This document shows positions 25,043-37,409 of a stretch of DNA of 64,000 bases, piece after piece; position 1 is the stretch's first letter, and every line of letters begins with the position of its first letter. The DNA lies in NCBI GenBank assembly GCA_964017155.1, contig OZ024856.1, positions 8,507,811 through 8,571,810 on the forward strand, given 5' to 3'. The notes below the pieces were generated by a model. That model made no database searches. It was given only the letters and a program-made list of their open reading frames with translations, and was not told the origin of the DNA. This DNA is from Oasisia sp. SBJ-2009. Lineage: Eukaryota; Annelida; Polychaeta; Sabellida; Siboglinidae. Position numbers and translations under genes: made by a program.

Positions 25043-26589
25043 GTGATTTTCGAAATTTCGATAAACACCCCAAAGTGCGCTTGCGCCAATATAAGGGTAT
25101 TTTCTCTTCTGAAAAATACAACGTACAAATACAGTTCGTTAGTTTTATGGATCGTCATCGGTTCCCGAACTAGAAATCGACTACAACTTGTCGAGCTTCC
25201 AAAATGGTGCCTATATTTCGGAAATTACGCTAATCACCCTCAAAGTGCGTTTACGCCAATGCAAAGTTATTTTCACATCTGAAACCTACAATGTACCACT
25301 ACTCTTCGTGACATGTGTGGATTCGCATGATTCCCAGAACGAAGAGTCAAGTACAAGTGGGCGTGCTTCGATACTCGTACCTATTTTTTCCGAAATTACT
25401 GTAAACTCGCTTAAATGCGTTCGCGCCAAAACAACGGTATTGTCTCATCGGAAAACTACAACGTAGTACCACTATAATTAGATACTTTTTTTTGGATTTG
25501 CACAGGCCAGACAACGAGGAATAAAGTACAAGTGGTTGAATTTCGATACTAATAGATAGTGGCTTTGGAAATTGCGAGAAACACCCCAAAATGCGCTTAC
25601 GCCAATATAAGGGTATTTTCTCTTCTGAAAAATACAACTTACCAATACAGTTCGTTAGTTTTATGGATCGTCATCGGTTCCCGGACTAGAAATCAATTAC
25701 AACTTGTCGAGCTTCCAAAATGGTGCCTATATTTCGGAAATTACGCTAATCACCCTCAAAGTTCGCTTACGCCAATGCAAAATTATTTTCACATCTGAAA
25801 CCTACAATGTACCACTACTATTCGTGACCTTTGTGGATTCGCATGGTTCCCAGGGCGAAGAGTCATGTACAAGTGGTCGTGCTTCGATACGCGTACCTAT
25901 TTTTTCGGAAATTACGTTAAACTCCCTTAAATGCGTTCGCGCCAAATTAACGGTATTATCTCATCGGAAAACTACATCGTAGTACGACTATATTAAGATA
26001 CTTTTTTTGGATTTGTATAGTCCAGGCAACGAGGAATAAAGTGCACGGGGTTGAATTTCGATACTAATAGATAGTGATTTTCGAAATTTCGATAAACACC
26101 CCAAAGTGCGCTTGCGCCAATATAAGGGTATTTTCTCTTCTGAAAAATACAACGTACAAATACAGTTCGTTAGTTTTATGGATCGTCATCGGTTCCCGAA
26201 CTAGAAATCGACTACAACTTGTCGAGCTTCCAAAATGGTGCCTATATTTCGGAAATTACGCTAATCACCCTCAAAGTGCGCTTACGCCAATGCAAAGTTA
26301 TTTTCACATCTGAAACCTACAATGTACCACTACTCTTCGTGACATGTGTGGATTCGCATGATTCCCAGAACGAAGAGTCAAGTACAAGTGGGCGTGCTTC
26401 GATACTCGTACCTATTTTTTCCGAAATTACTGTAAACTCGCTTAAATGCGTTCGCGCCAAAACAACGGTATTGTCTCATCGGAAAACTACAACGTAGTAC
26501 CACTATAATTAGATACTTTTTTTTGGATTTGCACAGGCCAGACAACGAGGAATAAAGTACAAGTGGTTGAATTTCGATACTAATAGATA
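25043..26589 (+). repeat. Three monomers leading toward the core-type order
   Basis: Beta 25,043 ('gtgcgtttacg' near 25,247), alpha 25,559 ('agtcatgtac', 'ggtcgtgc') and beta 26,074 (preceded by 'caggcaacg'). Alpha 25,559 and beta 26,074 match positions 4 and 5 of the core 7-mer unit (31,741 and 32,256), so this stretch looks like an ancestral or partial version of that unit. Confidence 0.75.
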
Positions 26590-29500
26590 GTGGCTTTGGA
26601 AATTGCGAGAAACACCCCAAAATGCGCTTACGCCAATATAAGGGTATTTTCTCTTCTGAAAAATACAACGTACCAATACAGTTCGTTAGTTTTATGGATC
26701 GTCATCGGTTCCCGGACTAGAAATCAATTACAACTTGTCGAGCTTCCAAAATGGTGCCTATATTTCGGAAATTACGCTAATCACCCTCAAAGTTCGCTTA
26801 CGCCAATGCAAAATTATTTTCACATCTGAAACCTACAATGTACCACTACTATTCGTGACCTTTGTGGATTCGCATGGTTCCCAGGGCGAAGAGTCAAGTA
26901 CAAGTGGTCCTGCTTCGATACGCGTACCTATTTTTTCCGAAATTACGTTAAACTCCCTTAAATGCGTTCGCGCCAAATTAACGGTATTATCTCATTGGAA
27001 AACTACATCGTAGTACGACTATATTAAGATACTTTTTTTGGATTTGTATAGTCCAGACAACGAGGAATAAAGTGCACGGGGTTGAATTTCGATACTAATA
27101 GATAGTGATTTTCGAAATTTCGATAAACACCCCAAGTGCGCTTTAGCCAATATAAGGGTATTTTCTCTTCTGAAAAATACAACGTACAAATACAGTTCGT
27201 TAGTTTTATGGATCGTCATCGGTTCCCGAACTAGAAATCGACTACAACTTGTCGAGCTTCCAAAATGGTGGCTATATTTCGGAAATTACGCTAATCACCC
27301 TCAAAGTGCGCTTACGCCAATGCAAAGTTATTTTCACATCTGAAACCTACAATGTACCACTACTCTTCGTGACATGTGTGGATTCGCATGATTCCCAGAA
27401 CGAAGAGTCAAGTACAAGTGGGCGTGCTTCGATACTCGTACCTATTTTTTCCGAAATTACTGTAAACTCGCTTAAATGCGTTCGCGCCAAAACAACGGTA
27501 TTGTCTCATCGGAAAACTACATCGTAGTACGACTATATTAAGATACTTTTTTTGGATTTGTATAGTCCAGACAACGAGGAATAAAGTGCACGGGGTTGAA
27601 TTTCGATACTAATAGATAGTGATTTTCGAAATTTCGATAAACACCCCTAAGTGCGCTTGCGCCAATATAAGGGTATTTTCTCTTCTGAAAAATACAACGT
27701 ACAAATACAGTTCGTTAGTTTTATGGATCGTCATCGGTTCCCGAACTAGAAATCGACTACAACTTGTCGAGCTTCCAAAATGGTGCCTATATTTCGGAAA
27801 TTACGCTAATCACCCTCAAAGTGCGCTTACGCCAATGCAAAGTTATTTTCACATCTGAAACCTACAATGTACCACTACTCTTCGTGACATGTGTGGATTC
27901 GCATGATTCCCAGAACGAAGAGTCAAGTACAAGTGGGCGTGCTTCGATACTCGTACCTATTTTTTCCGAAATTACTGTAAACTCGCTTAAATGCGTTCGC
28001 GCCAAAACAACGGTATTGTCTCATCGGAAAACTACAACGTAGTACCACTATAATTAGATACTTTTTTTTGGATTTGCACAGGCCAGACAACGAGGAATAA
28101 AGTACAAGTGGTTGAATTTCGATACTAATAGATAGTGGCTTTGGAAATTGCGAGAAACACCCCAAAATGCGCTTACGCCAATATAAGGGTATTTTCTCTT
28201 CTGAAAAATACAACGTACCAATACAGTTCGTTAGTTTTATGGATCGTCATCGGTTCCCGGACTAGAAATCAATTACAACTTGTCGAGCTTCCAAAATGGT
28301 GCCTATATTTCGGAAATTACGCTAATCACCCTCAAAGTTCGCTTACGCCAATGCAAAATTATTTTCACATCTGAAACCTACAATGTACCACTACTATTCG
28401 TGACCTTTGTGGATTCGCATGGTTCCCAGGGCGAAGAGTCAAGTACAAGTGGTCCTGCTTCGATACGCGTACCTATTTTTTCCGAAATTACGTTAAACTC
28501 CCTTAAATGCGTTCGCGCCAAATTAACGGTATTATCTCATTGGAAAACTACATCGTAGTACGACTATATTAAGATACTTTTTTTGGATTTGTATAGTCCA
28601 GACAACGAGGAATAAAGTGCACGGGGTTGAATTTCGATACTAATAGATAGTGATTTTCGAAATTTCGATAAACACCCCAAGTGCGCTTTAGCCAATATAA
28701 GGGTATTTTCTCTTCTGAAAAATACAACGTACAAATACAGTTCGTTAGTTTTATGGATCGTCATCGGTTCCCGAACTAGAAATCGACTACAACTTGTCGA
28801 GCTTCCAAAATGGTGGCTATATTTCGGAAATTACGCTAATCACCCTCAAAGTGCGCTTACGCCAATGCAAAGTTATTTTCACATCTGAAACCTACAATGT
28901 ACCACTACTCTTCGTGACATGTGTGGATTCGCATGATTCCCAGAACGAAGAGTCAAGTACAAGTGGGCGTGCTTCGATACTCGTACCTATTTTTTCCGAA
29001 ATTACTGTAAACTCGCTTAAATGCGTTCGCGCCAAAACAACGGTATTGTCTCATCGGAAAACTACAACGTAGTACCACTATAATTAGATACTTTTTTTTG
29101 GATTTGCACAGGCCAGACAACGAGGAATAAAGTACAAGTGGTTGAATTTCGATACTAATAGATAGTGGCTTTGGAAATTGCGAGAAACACCCCAAAATGC
29201 GCTTACGCCAATATAAGGGTATTTTCTCTTCTGAAAAATACAACGTACCAATACAGTTCGTTAGTTTTATGGATCGTCATCGGTTCCCGGACTAGAAATC
29301 AATTACAACTTGTCGAGCTTCCAAAATGGTGCCTATATTTCGGAAATTACGCTAATCACCCTCAAAGTTCGCTTACGCCAATGCAAAATTATTTTCACAT
29401 CTGAAACCTACAATGTACCACTACTATTCGTGACCTTTGTGGATTCGCATGGTTCCCAGGGCGAAGAGTCAAGTACAAGTGGTCCTGCTTCGATACGCGT

Positions 29501-29679
29501 ACCTATTTTTTCCGAAATTACGTTAAACTCCCTTAAATGCGTTCGCGCCAAATTAACGGTATTATCTCATTGGAAAACTACATCGTAGTACGACTATATT
29601 AAGATACTTTTTTTGGATTTGTATAGTCCAGACAACGAGGAATAAAGTGCACGGGGTTGAATTTCGATACTAATAGATA
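26590..29679 (+). repeat. 3-mer plus 2-mer duplication with shared 1-bp deletion
   Basis: Alpha monomers at 26,590, 28,135 and 29,165 share 'tctcattggaaaac' and 'ttttttccgaaattacg'. Beta monomers at 27,105 and 28,650 share three rare changes: a one-base deletion ('aacaccccaagtgcg'), 'ctttagccaata' and 'aatggtggctat'. The extra beta at 27,619 is present only after the first. The first period is therefore 1,545 bp and the second 1,030 bp. Unequal exchange that removes or adds one beta monomer explains the pattern. Confidence 0.85.
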
Positions 29680-30195
29680 GTGATTTTCGAAATTTCGATA
29701 AACACCCCTAAGTGCGCTTGCGCCAATATAAGGGTATTTTCTCTTCTGAAAAATACAACGTACAAATACAGTTCGTTAGTTTTATGGATCGTCATCGGTT
29801 CCCGAACTAGAAATCGACTACAACTTGTCGAGCTTCCAAAATGGTGCCTATATTTCGGAAATTACGCTAATCACCCTCAAAGTGCGCTTACGCCAATGCA
29901 AAGTTATTTTCACATCTGAAACCTACAATGTACCACTACTCTTCGTGACATGTGTGGATTCGCATGATTCCCAGAACGAAGAGTCAAGTACAAGTGGGCG
30001 TGCTTCGATACTCGTACCTATTTTTTCAGAAATTACTGTAAACTCGCTTAAATGCGTTCGCGCCAAAACAACGGTATTGTCTCATCGGAAAACTACAACG
30101 TAGTACCACTATAATTAGATACTTTTTTTTGGATTTGCACAGGCCAGACAACGAGGAATAAAGTACAAGTGGTTGAATTTCGATACTAATAGATA
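29680..30195 (+). repeat. Beta monomer preceding the first core 7-mer
   Basis: Carries 'cccctaag' in its head and 'ttttttcagaaa' (cag at 30,027), both typical of the last beta of a core unit (compare 36,895 and 39,470). It therefore looks like the end of an older unit of the same family. Confidence 0.8.
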
Positions 30196-33100
30196 GTGGC
30201 TTTGGAAATTGCGAGAAACACCCCAAAATGCGCTTACGCCAATATAAGGGTATTTTCTCTTCTGAAAAATACAACTTACCAATACAGTTCGTTAGTTTTA
30301 TGGATCGTCATCGGTTCCCGGACTAGAAATCAATTACAACTTGTCGAGCTTCCAAAATGGTGCCTATATTTCGGAAATTACGCTAATCACCCTCAAAGTT
30401 CGCTTACGCCAATGCAAAATTATTTTCACATCTGAAACCTACAATGTACCACTACTATTCGTGACCTTTGTGGATTCGCATGGTTCCCAGGGCGAAGAGT
30501 CATGTACAAGTGGTCGTGCTTCGATACGCGTACCTATTTATTCGGAAATTACGTTAAACTCCCTTAAATGCGTTCGCGCCAAATTAACGGTATTATCTCA
30601 TCGGAAAACTACATCGTAGTACGACTATATTAAGATACTTTTTTTGGATTTGTATAGTCCAGACAACGAGGAATAAAGCGCACGGGGTTGAATTTCGATA
30701 CTAATAGATAGTGATTTTCGAAATTTCGATAAACACCCCAAAGTGCGCTTGCGCCAATATAAGGGTATTTTCTCTTCTGAAAAATACAACGTACAAATAC
30801 AGTTCGTTAGTTTTATGGATCGTCATCGGTTCCCGAACTAGAAATCGACTACAACTTGTCGAGCTTCCAAAATGGTGCCTATATTTCGGAAATTACGCTA
30901 ATCACCCTCAAAGTGCGCTTACGCCAATGCAAAGTTATTTTCACATCTGAAACCTACAATGTACCACTACTCTTCGTGACATGTGTGGATTCGCATGATT
31001 CCCAGAACGAAGAGTCAAGTAGAAGTGGGCGTGCTTCGATACTCGTACCTATTTTTTCCGAAATTACTGTAAACTCGCTTAAATGCGTTCGCGCCAAAAC
31101 AACGGTATTGTCTCATCGGAAAACTACATCGTAGTACGACTATATTAAGATACTTTTTTTGGATTTGTATAATCCAGACAACGAGGAATAAAGTGCACGG
31201 GGTTGAATTTCGATACTAATAGATAGTGATTTTCGAAATTTCGATAAACACCCCTAAGTGCGTTTGCGCCAATATAAGGGTATTTTCTCTTCTGAAAAAT
31301 ACAACGTACAAATACAGTTCGTTAGTTTTATGGATCGTCATCGGTTCCCGAACTAGAAATCGACTACAACTTGTCGAGCTTCCAAAATGGTGCCTATATT
31401 TCGGAAATTACGCTAATCACCCTCAAAGTGCGCTTACGCCAATGCAAAGTTATTTTCACATCTGAAACCTACAATGTACCACTACTCTTCGTGACATGTG
31501 TGGATTCGCATGATTCCCAGAACGAAGAGTCAAGTACAAGTGGGCGTGCTTCGATACTCGTACCTATTTTTTCCGAAATTACTGTAAACTCGCTTAAATG
31601 CGTTCGCGCCAAAACAACGGTATTGTCTCATCGGAAAACTACAACGTAGTACCACTATAATTAGATACTTTTTTTGGATTTGCACAGGCCAGACAACGAG
31701 GAATAAAGTACAAGTGGTTGAATTTCGATACTAATAGATAGTGGCTTTGGAAATTGCGAGAAACACCCCAAAATGCGCTTACGCCAATATAAGGGTATTT
31801 TCTCTTCTGAAAAATACAACTTACCAATACAGTTCGTTAGTTTTATGGATCGTCATCGGTTCCCGGACTAGAAATCAATTACAACTTGTCGAGCTTCCAA
31901 AATGGTGCCTATATTTCGGAAATTACGCTAATCACCCTCAAAGTTCGCTTACGCCAATGCAAAATTATTTTCACATCTGAAACCTACAATGTACCACTAC
32001 TATTCGTGACCTTTGTGGATTCGCATGGTTCCCAGGGCGAAGAGTCATGTACAAGTGGTCGTGCTTCGATACGCGTACCTATTTTTTCGGAAATTACGTT
32101 AAACTCCCTTAAATGCGTTCGCGCCAAATTAACGGTATTATCTCATCGGAAAACTACATCGTAGTACGACTATATTAAGATACTTTTTTTGGATTTGTAT
32201 AGTCCAGGCAACGAGGAATAAAGTGCACGGGGTTGAATTTCGATACTAATAGATAGTGATTTTCGAAATTTCGATAAACACCCCAAAGTGCGCTTGCGCC
32301 AATATAAGGGTATTTTCTCTTCTGAAAAATACAACGTACAAATACAGTTCGTTAGTTTTATGGATCGTCATCGGTTCCCGAACTAGAAATCGACTACAAC
32401 TTGTCGAGCTTCCAAAATGGTGCCTATATTTCGGAAATTACGCTAATCACCCTCAAAGTGCGCTTACGCCAATGCAAAGTTATTTTCACATCTGAAACCT
32501 ACAATGTACCACTACTCTTCGTGACATGTGTGGATTCGCATGATTCCCAGAACGAAGAGTCAAGTACAAGTGGGCGTGCTTCGATACTCGTACCTATTTT
32601 TTCCGAAATTACTGTAAACTCGCTTAAATGCGTTCGCGCCAAAACAACGGTATTGTCTCATCGGAAAACTACAACGTAGTACCACTATAATTAGATACTT
32701 TTTTTTGGATTTGCACAGGCCAGACAACGAGGAATAAAGTACAAGTGGTTGAATTTCGATACTAATAGATAGTGGCTTTGGAAATTGCGAGAAACACCCC
32801 AAAATGCGCTTACGCCAATATAAGGGTATTTTCTCTTCTGAAAAATACAACGTACCAATACAGTTCGTTAGTTTTATGGATCGTCATCGGTTCCCGGACT
32901 AGAAATCAATTACAACTTGTCGAGCTTCCAAAATGGTGCCTATATTTCGGAAATTACGCTAATCACCCTCAAAGTTCGCTTACGCCAATGCAAAATTATT
33001 TTCACATCTGAAACCTACAATGTACCACTACTATTCGTGACATGTGTGGATTCGCATGATTCCCAGAACGAAGAGTCAAGTACAAGTGGGCGTGCTTCGA

Positions 33101-33802
33101 TACTCGTACCTATTTTTTCCGAAATTACTGTAAACTCGCTTAAATGCGTTCGCGCCAAAACAACGGTATTGTCTCATCGGAAAACTACATCGTAGTACGA
33201 CTATATTAAGATACTTTTTTTGGATTTGTATAGTCCAGACAACGAGGAATAAAGTGCACGGGGTTGAATTTCGATACTAATAGATAGTGATTTTCGAAAT
33301 TTCGATAAACACCCCTAAGTGCGCTTGCGCCAATATAAGGGTATTTTCTCTTCTGAAAAATACAACGTACAAATACAGTTCGTTAGTTTTATGGATCGTC
33401 ATCGGTTCCCGAACTAGAAATCGACTACAACTTGTCGAGCTTCCAAAATGGTGCCTATATTTCGGAAATTACGCTAATCACCCTCAAAGTGCGCTTACGC
33501 CAATGCAAAGTTATTTTCACATCTGAAACCTACAATGTACCACTACTCTTCGTGACATGTGTGGATTCGCATGATTCCCAGAACGAAGAGTCAAGTACAA
33601 GTGGGCGTGCTTCGATACTCGTACCTATTTTTTCCGAAATTACTGTAAACTCGCTTAAATGCGTTCGCGCCAAAACAACGGTATTGTCTCATCGGAAAAC
33701 TACAACGTAGTACCACTATAATTAGATACTTTTTTTTGGATTTGCACAGGCCAGACAACGAGGAATAAAGTACAAGTGGTTGAATTTCGATACTAATAGA
33801 TA
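30196..33802 (+). repeat. Core 7-mer unit, first copy (3,607 bp)
   Basis: Order: alpha 30,196 ('cctatttattc', a at 30,540), beta 30,711 ('agtagaagtgg'), beta 31,226 ('gtgcgtttgcg', T7 tail), alpha 31,741, beta 32,256, alpha-headed chimera 32,772 and beta 33,287. It differs from later 7-mers at position 6: 32,772 switches from alpha to beta within B between 'ctattcgtgac' and 'atgtgtgg' (about 33,031-33,049) and then back to a C2 tail. The 6,183-bp periodicity of the core does not extend through most of this copy. Confidence 0.87.
32772..33286 (+). repeat. Unique double-switch chimeric monomer
   Basis: Subunit A and the first half of B are alpha, the second half of B and the first part of C are beta, and the tail from 'acatcgtag' onward is C2. 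No other monomer in the window has this combination. In the later 7-mers position 6 is a normal alpha with 'tctcattggaaaac'. Confidence 0.85.
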
Positions 33803-35726
33803 GTGGCTTTGGAAATTGCGAGAAACACCCCAAAATGCGCTTACGCCAATATAAGGGTATTTTCTCTTCTGAAAAATACAACTTACCAATACAGTTCGTT
33901 AGTTTTATGGATCGTCATCGGTTCCCGGACTAGAAATCAATTACAACTTGTCGAGCTTCCAAAATGGTGCCTATATTTCGGAAATTACGCTAATCACCCT
34001 CAAAGTTCGCTTACGCCAATGCAAAATTATTTTCACATCTGAAACCTACAATGTACCACTACTATTCGTGACCTTTGTGGATTCGCATGGTTCCCAGGGC
34101 GAAGAGTCATGTACAAGTGGTCGTGCTTCGATACGCGTACCTATTTATTCGGAAATTACGTTAAACTCCCTTAAATGCGTTCGCGCCAAATTAACGGTAT
34201 TATCTCATCGGAAAACTACATCGTAGTACGACTATATTAAGATACTTTTTTTGGATTTGTATAGTCCAGACAACGAGGAATAAAGCGCACGGGGTTGAAT
34301 TTCGATACTAATAGATAGTGATTTTCGAAATTTCGATAAACACCCCAAAGTGCGCTTGCGCCAATATAAGGGTATTTTCTCTTCTGAAAAATACAACGTA
34401 CAAATACAGTTCGTTAGTTTTATGGATCGTCATCGGTTCCCGAACTAGAAATCGACTACAACTTGTCGAGCTTCCAAAATGGTGCCTATATTTCGGAAAT
34501 TACGCTAATCACCCTCAAAGTGCGCTTACGCCAATGCAAAGTTATTTTCACATCTGAAACCTACAATGTACCACTACTCTTCGTGACATGTGTGGATTCG
34601 CATGATTCCCAGAACGAAGAGTCAAGTAGAAGTGGGCGTGCTTCGATACTCGTACCTATTTTTTCCGAAATTACTGTAAACTCGCTTAAATGCGTTCGCG
34701 CCAAAACAACGGTATTGTCTCATCGGAAAACTACATCGTAGTACGACTATATTAAGATACTTTTTTTGGATTTGTATAATCCAGACAACGAGGAATAAAG
34801 TGCACGGGGTTGAATTTCGATACTAATAGATAGTGATTTTCGAAATTTCGATAAACACCCCTAAGTGCGTTTGCGCCAATATAAGGGTATTTTCTCTTCT
34901 GAAAAATACAACGTACAAATACAGTTCGTTAGTTTTATGGATCGTCATCGGTTCCCGAACTAGAAATCGACTACAACTTGTCGAGCTTCCAAAATGGTGC
35001 CTATATTTCGGAAATTACGCTAATCACCCTCAAAGTGCGCTTACGCCAATGCAAAGTTATTTTCACATCTGAAACCTACAATGTACCACTACTCTTCGTG
35101 ACATGTGTGGATTCGCATGATTCCCAGAACGAAGAGTCAAGTACAAGTGGGCGTGCTTCGATACTCGTACCTATTTTTTCCGAAATTACTGTAAACTCGC
35201 TTAAATGCGTTCGCGCCAAAACAACGGTATTGTCTCATCGGAAAACTACAACGTAGTACCACTATAATTAGATACTTTTTTTGGATTTGCACAGGCCAGA
35301 CAACGAGGAATAAAGTACAAGTGGTTGAATTTCGATACTAATAGATAGTGGCTTTGGAAATTGCGAGAAACACCCCAAAATGCGCTTACGCCAATATAAG
35401 GGTATTTTCTCTTCTGAAAAATACAACTTACCAATACAGTTCGTTAGTTTTATGGATCGTCATCGGTTCCCGGACTAGAAATCAATTACAACTTGTCGAG
35501 CTTCCAAAATGGTGCCTATATTTCGGAAATTACGCTAATCACCCTCAAAGTTCGCTTACGCCAATGCAAAATTATTTTCACATCTGAAACCTACAATGTA
35601 CCACTACTATTCGTGACCTTTGTGGATTCGCATGGTTCCCAGGGCGAAGAGTCATGTACAAGTGGTCGTGCTTCGATACGCGTACCTATTTTTTCGGAAA
35701 TTACGTTAAACTCCCTTAAATGCGTT

Positions 35727-36964
35727 GCGCCAAATTAACGGTATTATCTCATCGGAAAACTACATCGTAGTACAGACTATATTAAGATACTTTTTTTGGA
35801 TTTGTATAGTCCAGGCAACGAGGAATAAAGTGCACGGGGTTGAATTTCGATACTAATAGATAGTGATTTTCGAAATTTCGATAAACACCCCAAAGTGCGC
35901 TTGCGCCAATATAAGGGTATTTTCTCTTCTGAAAAATACAACGTACAAATACAGTTCGTTAGTTTTATGGATCGTCATCGGTTCCCGAACTAGAAATCGA
36001 CTACAACTTGTCGAGCTTCCAAAATGGTGCCTATATTTCGGAAATTACGCTAATCACCCTCAAAGTGCGCTTACGCCAATGCAAAGTTATTTTCACATCT
36101 GAAACCTACAATGTACCACTACTCTTCGTGACATGTGTGGATTCGCATGATTCCCAGAACGAAGAGTCAAGTACAAGTGGGCGTGCTTCGATACTCGTAC
36201 CTATTTTTTCCGAAATTACTGTAAACTCGCTTAAATGCGTTCGCGCCAAAACAACGGTATTGTCTCATCGGAAAACTACAACCTAGTACCACTATAATTA
36301 GATACTTTTTTTTGGATTTGCACAGGCCCGGACAACCGAGGAATAAAGTACAAGTGGTTGGAATTTCGATACTAATAGATAGTGGCTTTGGAAATTGCGA
36401 GAACACCCCAAAATGCGCTTACGCCAATATAAGGGTATTTTCTCTTCTGAAAAATACAACGTACCAATACAGTTCGTTATTTTATGGGATCGTCATCGGT
36501 TCCCGGACTAGAAATCAATTACAACTTGTCGAGCTTCCAAAATGGTGCCTATATTTCGGAAATTACGCTAATCACCCTCAAAGTTCGCTTACGCCAATGC
36601 AAAATTATTTTCACATCTGAAACCTACAATGTACCACTACTATTCGTGACCTTTGTGGATTCGCATGGTTCCCAGGGCGAAGAGTCAAGTACAAGTGGTC
36701 CTGCTTCGATACGCGTACCTATTTTTTCCGAAATTACGTTAAACTCCCTTAAATGCGTTCGCGCCAAATTAACGGTATTATCTCATTGGAAAACTACATC
36801 GTAGTACGACTATATTAAGATACTTTTTTGGATTTGTATAGTCCAGACAACGAGGAATAAAGTGCACGGGGTTGAATTTCGATACTAATAGATAGTGATT
36901 TTCGAAATTTCGATAAACACCCCTAAGTGCGCTTGCGCCAATATAAGGGTATTTTCTCTTCTGA
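35727..36964 (+). other. Indel-rich patch, probable assembly error
   Basis: Small length changes not shared by the partner sequence 6,183 bases away: missing c in 'gcgttgcgcc' (35,726/35,727), extra a in 'tacagac' (35,774), extra bases in 'ggcccggacaaccgagg' (about 36,328 and 36,337), extra g in 'ggttggaattt' (36,360), missing a in 'gcgagaacacc' (about 36,402), missing g in 'gttatttta' (about 36,480), extra g in 'atgggat' (about 36,488), T6 at 36,824-36,829 and missing a in 'ctgaaaatac' (36,964). Most change run lengths, as expected of uncorrected long-read sequence. Rapid local decay is the alternative. Confidence 0.8.
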
Positions 36965-37409
36965 AAATACAACGTACAAATACAGTTCGTTAGTTTTATG
37001 GATCGTCATCGGTTCCCGAACTAGAAATCGACTACAACTTGTCGAGCTTCCAAAATGGTGCCTATATTTCGGAAATTACGCTAATCACCCTCAAAGTGCG
37101 CTTACGCCAATGCAAAGTTATTTTCACATCTGAAACCTACAATGTACCACTACTCTTCGTGACATGTGTGGATTCGCATGATTCCCAGAACGAAGAGTCA
37201 AGTACAAGTGGGCGTGCTTCGATACTCGTACCTATTTTTTCAGAAATTACTGTAAACTCGCTTAAATGCGTTCGCGCCAAAACAACGGTATTGTCTCATC
37301 GGAAAACTACAACGTAGTACCACTATAATTAGATACTTTTTTTTGGATTTGCACAGGCCAGACAACGAGGAATAAAGTACAAGTGGTTGAATTTCGATAC
37401 TAATAGATA

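Noticed and set aside
36312..36804. Two longer open frames of 102 and 106 codons
   Set aside because: They are created by the local insertions and deletions in the indel-rich patch; the partner sequence 6,183 bases to the right has the ordinary shorter frames.
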